Part shown: positions 10,061-17,983 of the stretch, one piece after another
Numbering within the stretch: the stretch's first letter is position 1
How the letters are laid out: each line of letters begins with the position of its first letter
Source of the DNA: Hamiltosporidium magnivora
Taxonomy: Eukaryota; Microsporidia; Dubosqiidae
DNA: 20,313 nt
Direction of reading: 5' to 3'
Assembly (NCBI GenBank): GCA_004325065.1
Contig: PITI01000128.1
Span: 1-20,313 of the forward strand
The notes under the pieces: generated by a model
The model's input: the letters and a program-made list of their open reading frames with translations, nothing else
What the model was told of the DNA's origin: nothing
Databases searched by the model: none
Position numbers and translations under genes: made by a program

Positions 10061-10294
10061 TTTTATTTTTATTTTTAACCGTTCTTTTCCCTAGGGATGG
10101 AACAAATCTAAAGATGAATTATAGTTTCACCAAGTTATAGGCCTTCTAACGACAATTTTCTTTAGTTAGGTTAGGTTGTCAGCCTTAAGCTTAATTTTCA
10201 AGCGAAAGATAAAGAGGCACCAACCAGAGATCGAAACCGACCCTTCAAAATTAAATTCCGATATATTCACCACTAGACCCTAGACTATTGGCGA
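10061..10294 (-). mobile_element. tRNA-derived SINE-like element, diverged copy A
   Basis: Read on the minus strand, it begins TCGCCAATAGTCT and carries a tRNA-like head, then a body ending in an A-rich tail (+ strand T-rich, 10061-10078). It matches the copy at 12054-12272 in three blocks: CGCCAATAGTCT at the start (10282-10293), GGTTGGTGC after the T-arm (10217-10225), and the body block CTATAACTTGGTGAAACTAT (10121-10140; 18 of 20 bases shared). The order is the same in both copies. No convincing target-site duplication flanks this copy, which fits an older insertion. It has no coding capacity. SINE status is inferred from the tRNA head, tail and the sister copy. Confidence 0.65.
10216..10287 (-). 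other. Degenerate tRNA-like head of SINE copy A (tRNA-Glu-like D-arm)
   Basis: On the minus strand, GTCTAGTGGT (10278-10269) equals the D-arm/A-box of eukaryotic tRNA-Glu. Next is a 5-bp anticodon stem TCGGA/TTTGA with a 7-nt loop ATTTAAT, then a 4-nt variable region, then a T-arm with loop TTCGATC and 4 of 5 stem pairs. The acceptor stem pairs at only 4 of 7 positions, so it is not a working tRNA. The anticodon position reads TTA. Confidence 0.5.
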
Positions 10295-10545
10295 AATCAT
10301 ACAAATAGAAAATCGATTTACTTTTAGATTCGACTTGTTTAATACGAAATTAAAATATTTATAAAATCGTATACATTTAATAATCTTTTAATCCATTGAT
10401 TTCAAATTCTTTATTTAAAGTAAAAATTTTATTTGTTTTCCTGACAAATTATTGTTTTTCCTCGGGTCTTCATAGAAATTCTACCTAGTTATTATTACTT
10501 ATAGCTTTCGGCATCGTCAAACTCTATATTTAAATAGGAAATTGA
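10295..10545. other. AT-rich intergenic stretch
   Basis: No supported feature is seen between SINE copy A and the pol-tail relic. Confidence 0.5.
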
Positions 10546-10914
10546 AATTTGAAGATAAGGGGGAAAGAATATCGAAAGCTATGGATGAGAATATATGGTA
10601 TTGGGCGTTCTGAAATGTATCCAAGGGGTGATATTACACCTTTATTCCGTAAAAGTTTACGAAATAAAAACAGAAATCTTGAATTAAAGAAAGTGGTAAG
10701 AAAATTATATTTATTTGTTTTTGATTTATAATATACGCACCGTTTTATTTCATATATAAGAATTATTATGGCGATATTGAAAGTGAAGGACTCGGAAAGT
10801 TATGATATCGAAGAAATATAGATTTACGGTAAATGAATGGAACATAAGTGCTGGCAACAAAGGGAATGCTTAAAAAGGCAATGTGTTAATAAAATAAAAG
10901 TATATAGAAAATAA
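10546..10914 (+). pseudogene. Decayed C-terminal pol segment of a Ty3/gypsy-type retrotransposon (GPY/F-like region)
   Basis: One reading frame stays protein-like across this stretch but is cut by several stops (TAA at 10729-10731, then a TAG and a TGA). The first part contains YPRGDITPLFRKSLRNKNRN, resembling the region after the integrase core where gypsy elements have a GD-x-V-h-x-K motif. The second part, from about 10768, reads MAILKVKDSESYDIEEI, resembling the following GPY/F-module strand pattern. The third reads MEHKCWQQRECLKRQ, resembling the motif that closes many gypsy pols. That all three lie in order in one frame supports a common origin. It lacks any start signal. It could belong to a different copy from the relic at 4145-5030. 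Confidence 0.4.
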
Positions 10915-12038
10915 TAGGAAAATATTGGATTGTGACACTAATTAATGCATCATTAAAGGCGTATAATATATTCGTTTTGAAAAACATTATATATAAATCA
11001 ACTAAGTACTTTATATTACTTTATTCGATTGTTTTAACAATCACTTCTAAGAAACCAATTACCTGTTTCGATACAATATAATTTTGTTCGAACTGTTACC
11101 GATTTTGGAACAGCTAAACAAAAGCATTATAAAAATTTTTTTTTGAATTTTCCAGCATTTATTTACATAATAAAATATTTTCAACCCATTTTTGATTAAA
11201 TATTCAAATATAAATAAAATAATTTCATAATAGTTTTTACTCTCAATACATAGCATAATTATAATTAGCTAGATTTCTTTTTGATAAAATATTTACCAAT
11301 ATTTCTTTCATATATTTCACATTTTATCGAAAGGATAGGAAAATAATTTTTATAAAGTTATCTAAATACTAATTGTTAGCTGGGTATCATTTTGAATTCA
11401 TGTTATTCAAATTGCATCTTCAATACCCGAGTTTAATAGAAAAACGAAGATTTATCTGTAAACTTGAAAACATTTTACAATAGCGAAATTAAATCGATTA
11501 AATACATTGATAATGGTTTACCTATGTTCTAAATAAATTAATTTTCTTGGTATTATGAATATTTCTAGTTCTGATTCTCTTCGACGATTGCATCAATATT
11601 GCTTCATTTTTTCATGATATGTTAATTAGAATATTACATAATGATCTTTGGTAGCAAAAGGCGAACCGTTGTTTTTCGTACTTAAAAGAAACTATTCATG
11701 AACAGCGAAAAATCATGTGCTATAACCAGGTTAAGACTCTGTATATCCTTTCACCTTCAATTCTGGAAATTTAATAATATGAAAAAAACAAAGAGAGAAA
11801 TAAGACTTTTCAGATGACGTCTTAAATAGGCAAATAAGCAGAGACGATTATGAACAAAATGAAATATATCTAAATATTATTCAAAGTGTTTTTTGCATGT
11901 AATATGTTCGATGCGATAAAAAAAGATCCATTGAATGCGCATACTAAGAATAAATAAGTAAGAAGCTGTAATTTTTAGGTAGTTCATTGATTTAAATTAA
12001 AAGAGTAACTCTAGTACTAGCATCTATATTTTCTTTAC
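10915..12038. other. AT-rich intergenic stretch
   Basis: No convincing gene. A 65-codon minus-strand frame (11059-11256) has only the I/K/Y/N composition expected from AT-rich DNA and no CCC motif. Small patches of higher GC around 11660-11760 suggest old element sequence but cannot be named. Confidence 0.5.
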
Positions 12039-12053
12039 TAACAGAAATATTCA
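12039..12053 (+). repeat. Left target-site duplication of SINE copy B
   Basis: TAACAGAAATATTCA here matches TAACAGAAATGTTCA at 12273-12287 in 14 of 15 positions. The pair exactly brackets the element, as expected for LINE-type target-primed insertion. Confidence 0.75.
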
Positions 12054-12272
12054 TCGCCAATAGTCTTAATAAGGAAGTTGGTGTTTACTTACGAATAGCC
12101 GGGTTCGGTCCCTCGGTTGGTGCACTCTTCCTCTTTCGTTCGGAAAGTTTGCGTGAGGCTGATGCCCGAATCAAGCAAAAGGAAATGTCTTTGGAACGCC
12201 TATAATTTGGTGAAGCTATTATCCATGGTTGGAATTTGAAATATCGTAAGGCGGTGCGAGCTATTAAATAAA
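12054..12272 (+). mobile_element. tRNA-derived SINE-like element, copy B, 219 bp with target-site duplication
   Basis: The element runs from TCGCCAATAGTCT to an A-rich tail (ATTAAATAAA) and is bracketed by a 15-bp duplication with one mismatch. The head has a T-arm/B-box, GGTTCGGTCCC (12102-12112), with 4 of 5 stem pairs, and a weaker A-box (AGTTGG at about 12076). GGTTGGTGC (12115-12123) and the body block CTATAATTTGGTGAAGCTAT (12200-12219) match copy A in order. The head is about 8 bp shorter than in copy A, so its D/anticodon part has lost structure. It encodes no protein and would depend on a LINE supplied elsewhere. The preserved duplication suggests this copy inserted more recently than copy A. 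Confidence 0.75.
12102..12112 (+). promoter_or_regulatory. RNA polymerase III B-box in SINE copy B
   Basis: GGTTCGGTCCC matches the B-box consensus GGTTCGANNCC except for one base. It lies within the T-arm of the tRNA-like head and could serve as an internal pol III promoter together with the upstream A-box. Confidence 0.5.
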
Positions 12273-12287
12273 TAACAGAAATGTTCA
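12273..12287 (+). repeat. Right target-site duplication of SINE copy B
   Basis: TAACAGAAATGTTCA, directly after the A-rich tail; partner of the copy at 12039-12053 with a single A/G difference. Confidence 0.75.
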
Positions 12288-12688
12288 GTTGAACTGTTCT
12301 GTGCAAAAAATGTCAAAAAAAATAAATAATTTAAAACTCACAATCCTAAGAATAAATAAATATAAGAATAAAATGATATATTCTATCGAATGCTTTTTTT
12401 GCTATAAAAGTCTAATGTAAACCGATTGGATTTATAAATACACTATATTTGAAGTTCATGGTTCTTAGAATTTACGTTTTGAAGAATGAGTTAAAAAATC
12501 AAACAACCCAAATGTCTCATTAGATGATGAATCTTATACAAATTATAAATTTTCTCTAAATAATTTAAGTTAAATTGAATATTAATATAAATATAAATTT
12601 GATCCTAGATTGAATTACTTTGAGCGAATAATAAAATAATATTGTAAGTGTGCATATGAAACTAAATTTTTCTAAATTTTTAGATGCT
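12288..12688. other. AT-rich intergenic stretch
   Basis: No supported feature between SINE copy B and the LTR-like repeat. Confidence 0.55.
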
Positions 12689-13113
12689 TGTTATGTATTT
12701 TAAATTTGCATTTCTTGACTTAAAACGGTATATCTTTATTTAAAAAAACATCACTTTTTTTAAAAACAGTATAAAGTATTTTATTTCTTTCATTGCATTA
12801 ACGCAGTTCGGGGGGGGGGGGGTAGGATAAATAACTGCTACCCAACACCCATAGTATCCCCTAAAATGCCTACATCCTAACGAATTTCAGCAAAAAAGTA
12901 TGTAGAACCTAATTAATGAACGATTTAGTGGCGCGTATTTCGTAAATTTATTTGCATGGTGTGCTATGTTAAGTCGAAAACCCATTCTAGGCACCCCACG
13001 GCTATGCGGCTTTTCCACTTATTCTAAACTTTATGAGCCTAATATATTTATAGCCAAGATATATCTCGGCGACTTAGATGTTTCTACCTAAACAATGCAA
13101 TGTCATACCAACA
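12689..13113 (-). repeat. LTR-like dispersed repeat, copy 1
   Basis: At least 380 bp here align with the right edge of the window, at roughly two-thirds identity by eye. Shared landmarks are ATTAACGCAGTTC, ATAAATAACTGCTACCC, TGTAGAACCTAATTA and ATGTCATACCAAC. If the ends are TGTT at 12689 and AACA at 13113, it has the TG...CA form and short inverted ends of a retrotransposon LTR; on the minus strand it starts TGTTGGTATGACATT and has an AATAAA near its end. No 5-bp target duplication is seen and no pol genes adjoin it, so a solo LTR is the best guess. Repeat status is firm; LTR status is tentative. Confidence 0.6.
12810..12822 (+). repeat. Run of 13 G within the LTR-like repeat
   Basis: Thirteen consecutive G bases in otherwise AT-rich DNA. 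The sister copy has TAGGTTT at this place, so the run expanded in this copy or is an assembly/sequencing artefact. Confidence 0.9.
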
Positions 13114-14599
13114 GGTATAACCCGCTACTAAGCTTTTTCGATTTAATAATTTTTCTTTTATATTTTCCAGGCGCTAAATTTTCTAACCTAACGAGCAAGG
13201 CTTAAGTTTCTGTGCTTTTAGATGGTAATCCCCTAACATTTCAGAAGCGGTCTGTGATCTTGTTACATAAAAAACTACAAAATAAATTTGTAAAAAATGT
13301 TTCGTCATTTCATAAACATTTTTCTCTTTATATAAATCCCATGGAACAACCGAAAATGTAGTTCGTTTTATTCACAACCAAAATCTAAACAAAGATCTTA
13401 CCACCAATTCTATATACTCATTGTCAAGCAGAAAGTTTTCTTTGAGTTTATCCTCATTCCACGATTCTTGCCCTATAAAATACACTATTCTACGTTAATA
13501 GTATAACACTTTCAAGATTAAATTTACGACAATTAAACAAAGTGATTTTGAGCTTAAACATTCGTTGATAAAATCAAAATCTTTCTTTTGGCTTATTGTA
13601 CGTTGGCTTTGTTCAGTTTTATAAAATATTGGTATTTTCGTTGAAACTTATCGACTAACTAACATAAGATCTATACAAAAAAAAACTTGACTTGGATTAA
13701 CTGAATTGGTTTTTAGTTATAAAAAAATACTCTAATAATGTAATATGATACAAACAAGATATCTAAAATTAAAAACTAAAATTTAATACGAGTTTTTTCG
13801 GAAATTCCGAAATAAATTTTTAAGATCAATAATTTTTTTAAAAGCAATCTTGATAATTCTTTAAAACAAAACATTTTATATTTAAATCTGATTTGATGAA
13901 GTTAATACAGAGAACTTTTAAAATTTACAATTTTTTTTCTGCGAAATATATATTTCTTTTTGTGTTTTCCCGTTGAATTTAATAGAATTATGCTTCATTT
14001 ATAATAATCTTTGCCTTTTCATTTTAATTCAAGCAATAATTTTTGTTTAGAAAATATTTTTCGTGATTTTTCTACTAGGATCAAATAATTGATAAATAAA
14101 TTCATCTCTTACTAAACTTTAAATATTTATTATGATAAGTTTCTTAAAAACAATTTTTAAAATACTTAAAACAGTAAACTGGCAAAGATAAATCATTCTA
14201 TAGATTCTACTTATATATATTATAGTCTTGTAAATTCATAGGTTCTTAAAAAAAATTAAAGAGAATTTCATTGATTCAGAAAATCTTAAAACTCATGTTT
14301 TATTTTTTCTAATTTTAATGAATAATTTAAATTAAAGGAATTTTTATTGAATTCAAAAATTAGAAATACATTTATTTTACTATCCAAAATGTAAATTTTT
14401 AAGTGGATAAAGATGACTAAAACAATGAAATTATGTCTACCATTATAATATCCTATGAAACTTTCTTTGAGATTAGAAAAAAAAGAAGATAAAAAAGATT
14501 TTTATAATCAATTTACCAAAAATAAGAAATACAGATTAAAAAAAAACCAAAATAAATTAGATTTCCAAATATATAAATAATAGCAAATATCTACTTTAA
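13114..14599. other. Intergenic stretch, first part possibly still repeat-derived
   Basis: About 13160-13260 is less AT-rich than its surroundings and may belong to the same or another element; its counterpart to the right lies outside the window, so this cannot be checked. From about 13650 to 14599 the DNA is extremely AT-rich with no supported feature. Confidence 0.45.
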
Positions 14600-15058
14600 T
14601 CACAAATCTTGGTAATAATAAAGTTTAAGAAGACCCTGTGCAGCTTCATAAAACAAAGAATTTTCTTCTTTCTCGCTATCGTAATAGCAATTACTGCCTG
14701 GTTTTGTCCTCTTTGGTAATAAATGAATCTCATCTCTTATTAAATTACGATCTGTATAGTGAGGCCTGTTGCTTTGCGTTATGTAATACTTTTCATTTCT
14801 ATCAAAATACTCAGATTTTTCCGCTCTGTATCTAGGATCATAAATAAATGGTTTTCTGGTGTTTCTCGAATATGACTCTCTATATGTTTCGGGTGATTTT
14901 TGTTCGTGAAAAAACCTATCGCTTGCTTTTAAGAGTGCGTTTTCACTTCTTATATTAGATACATGTCGTTCTTCATTCTCTTTTACATAAACATCTCTAT
15001 TTCTTTTACTAAAATACATTTTTTTATAACTTCTTTCAAAATCTTTTATAAATGTCAT
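14600..15058 (-). CDS. Small charged orphan protein, 152 aa
   Basis: Not recognised. The protein is hydrophilic and rich in Arg, Lys, Glu, Asn and Tyr, with no signal peptide or membrane segment, so it is probably cytoplasmic or nuclear and largely disordered. Many Tyr/Arg-rich pieces (for example YDPRYR at about 73) precede an acidic stretch (DSEKEE, 127-132). A short C-terminal amphipathic helix, EAAQGLLKLYY (138-148), has the look of a docking motif, a guess only. The start is supported by a CCC motif at 15066-15068, 8-10 bases upstream. The coding-like composition contrasts with the surrounding AT-rich DNA. Its neighbours give no functional hint; it stands alone between two long gaps. Confidence 0.75.
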   Translation of the reverse strand: MTFIKDFERSYKKMYFSKRNRDVYVKENEERHVSNIRSENALLKASDRFFHEQKSPETYRESYSRNTRKPFIYDPRYRAEKSEYFDRNEKYYITQSNRPHYTDRNLIRDEIHLLPKRTKPGSNCYYDSEKEENSLFYEAAQGLLKLYYYQDL

Positions 15059-15065
15059 ATTGTCT

Positions 15066-15068
15066 GGG
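15066..15068 (-). promoter_or_regulatory. Microsporidian CCC start-proximal motif
   Basis: On the minus strand the sequence ATCCCAGACAATATG puts CCC at -8 to -10 from the ATG at 15058, in line with microsporidian start signals. It argues that the 152-aa orphan is a real gene. Confidence 0.6.
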
Positions 15069-16882
15069 ATATAACAAATTAAAACTTTTGATGTTATATT
15101 ATTGGAAAATCCACATATATCTATTTCGGGTAAATGGTTAGATATGTTCTAGATCGGGTAAAATCTTTTAAATCAATCATTTATAATATGTCAATTAGAG
15201 ATATAATTCCTTTATCGTAGATTATATTTTATTGATATAAAACTATATATTCTAGAAATAACAATTTAAATTAATACTTAAATTAAAATATAATCATATT
15301 CCCATGTTTTTTTGTTATATCATAAAAATTTGATATATTTATCATGATAAAATATTTTCTTTTATCAAACTTTTTACATCGATTGACAAATACGATTTCA
15401 TGTTTAAAATATAAAATGATTATGATTCAAATGTCAAACGAGATTGTATATCACAATATCTTGAATACGAAACATAAATTATCACCCGCATTTTTAATTA
15501 TGATGAAAATGTGCTTATTATAATAATTTATAAAAATACAGGATTCATAATAAATAATTAGTAATTTATGTTAAATTAATTTATTTAATATACTGTATGA
15601 CGGGAGATGATTACTGTTTCTACGTGCATTTGATTGGTAGTACAATAAGTGATGAAACGTCAATAATCTAATATTACCGGTTCAAAGATCGACTAATAAA
15701 GGAGAACTATAGGATATCGTCTCAACTGTATAATATCATAATTTTGACAAGCATACATTACTACATAAATACTAGACTTATAAGATAAAGAGGGCCTCTA
15801 ACATCTGCCTTCAACATGTAATGGTGTTAATAATAAAATTTTTCGTTTATAGGCGGTAAAGTTTTTATTAATAGATCGTAGTTATTTTTTTTCATAGAAG
15901 GAATTGTCTTTTCTATTACTGATATTCTATCGGATGCAAAATAATTGTAAAAATAGTAAAAAAAAAATAAAGAAACAAATATTTATGTTCCCATTTAAAT
16001 TCTAAAATCATAAATAATATACATTCAGCCGTTTTTTTACGATAATATTATAGTATAGTTTTTACTTGAGCTATTTTATCGAAATTTGAATTTCCAAGTT
16101 TTCTAAAAAACGTAAAACTTTAAAATATTAGGTCGTCAGGGTTGAGATATAACTAAATTGAACGAAATAATTGGAAAGTTTCTAACGTAAACTTATATAT
16201 ACCAAACATGTTAGTATAAAACAAAAATGATTCATAATTTCTACACTAAAAACGAAACTATTTTAGATAAATATGAATTTCTAAAGTCTATTTTCAATAT
16301 AATATTACAAAGACCATTAATTATTTTAAAGAATGATGGTAAAAATTTATAGAATTTGTTAATATATGTACTGGGAATTCCAATTAATTTGTATCTTTCA
16401 AAGAAAATCAATGGTATATAGTTTAGAATTCTAAATGGGCAAATTTAATCATAGAGAATAGAAAACAAAATTTAAAATATTGTAAATTGGAAATCTATAG
16501 GTTTTGAATCTACATTTTATACAAAAGCGATAATTTATGGAAACAGACAATCGATATGTAAGATCTTGTGATTCAAAAAAATATTATCAAATGAAAAATG
16601 ATTTTTACAATTATAAAAAAAAATTGTATAAATATTTCACAAATAAGAAAATTTATTCATGGATTATTAATATTATGATCCACCGCCAAATAACTCAATG
16701 TAAAAAACACTGGCACTGTCGAAGTTGATTTTTTTTATTCGACTAAAACATGATATAGCAAAAATATTTTATTTATGATATTTATAACATAGTGTTTATG
16801 ATAAGATATTTAATCATCAAATTTTTGTAACCTATAAACAATTAATATGTAGTAAAACCCAATATCTAGATAAGTTGAATTT

Positions 16883-16899
16883 TATCACGCAGCGTGATA
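16883..16899. repeat. 17-bp perfect palindrome
   Basis: TATCACGC-A-GCGTGATA: two perfect 8-base arms around a single A, with a CG-containing core that is unusual in this AT-rich gap. It could be a dimeric protein-binding site, a hairpin, or an element end. No second copy was found. Confidence 0.7.
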
Positions 16900-17954
16900 C
16901 ACTTATAAATCAGCTTACATATATTTATCAAATAATAATTTGATTGATTAAGAATATCTGAACAAATATAATAATACTTTAGATCGAAAGAAGGAAATCA
17001 AGTAATCAAGAATTCTCAATAATTTTTAACGATTCAAAACAAAAATCATATATTTTTAAAATCTAAGAAACCCAAAGTTACTGAAAAAATAATATACAAG
17101 ATGATTTGTTTTACATATAAATTTTACTAATTGTTCTGGTTTTCTAGATTAAATATTTTCCTTTGATTACACATTATATCATTAGTGACTAATATGAATC
17201 AATATTTTTTTATTTGTTGAGTTTAAAATAATCTTACTTCTCGCGCATAATATAGAACTTTTAATCAAATACACACTTGTTACTTTTTCATAAGATACAT
17301 TACAATGTATTTTAACCACAATCAAAATAACCATACTATTTTAATATTATCTAATCTAAAAAGTTTATCTTTTATTTATATATACATCATATTGTAGAAA
17401 AAACTGTCAAAAAATATCATTCAAAAGAATTCACATCATTAAAATAAAACTTAAACAAAATTGTGTATTAAAATCTATATTGCAATTTCCCACAAAAATT
17501 CATTCAACTATTCTTAATTTCAAGATTTATACTGACCTATAATATTTTTTTTCTAAAAATCTATTGTTTAAATGTGACAAATTAAATTAAGAAACAATTT
17601 TTTATATTTATACGACTTATAATATAATTATTTTAATACAAATATTATTTAAACGCACCAATTAAATATTAAATCCATATTTTAAACTTAACACTCTACT
17701 AAATTCCGATTCCCTCATAAATCAACTATCTGAAATTTATAAGTTAAGGCAAAATTTACATTAAAAAATATTAACTTAGGATTATTAATCAAAAAATATT
17801 AAAAATAAAAATAATTTACAAAACAAGAATTCCAAACGATATTGAAGTAACAAAAAAGTATAATTCCTTTATATATTCAAGTCTTTTTGTACATCTCGGT
17901 GTTGAGAATTATAAAAAATTCAAAATTATTTAAAATAAGTAAATAAGATATAAT

Positions 17955-17960
17955 TTTATT
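17955..17960 (-). terminator. Candidate polyadenylation signal of the nucleoporin gene
   Basis: AATAAA on the minus strand about 24 bases after the stop codon. Position is plausible, but such hexamers are frequent by chance here. Confidence 0.35.
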
Positions 17961-17983
17961 TTTATATAAAATAATGCATTTTC

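Larger units (their letters stand above)
15069..17983. other. Long AT-rich gap between the orphan gene and the nucleoporin
   Basis: No supported gene in almost 3 kb. A 63-codon frame at 16537-16728 has no CCC motif and a K/Y/N/I-rich composition and is judged fortuitous. A few less AT-rich patches (15600-15700, 15790-15830, 16130-16200) might be old element debris. The clearest item is a 17-bp palindrome at 16883-16899. Confidence 0.5.

Noticed and set aside
10252..10254. A functional UAA suppressor tRNA
   Set aside because: Only 4 of 7 acceptor pairs and no intact structure; the head belongs to a SINE-like element and the anticodon is best read as drift.
10020..10310. Target-site duplication for SINE copy A
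   Set aside because: The two flanks share only scattered short words; no alignment better than chance was visible.
11059..11256. 65-codon minus-strand open frame
   Set aside because: Composition typical of AT-rich non-coding DNA and no start-proximal signal.
12085..12306. 73-codon minus-strand open frame
   Set aside because: It lies almost wholly inside SINE copy B and runs across its target duplication; explained by the GC-richer element, with no CCC motif.
13372..13494. 40-codon minus-strand frame with mixed, protein-like composition
   Set aside because: Too short, no ATG, and no domain could be named; possibly repeat debris but unsupported.
15600..15700. Possible tRNA around ACCGGTTCAAAG
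   Set aside because: The T-loop-like word is present but the T-stem does not pair and no A-box lies at the right distance.
16537..16728. 63-codon plus-strand open frame
   Set aside because: K/Y/N/I-rich composition expected from AT-rich DNA, no CCC motif, no recognisable domain.
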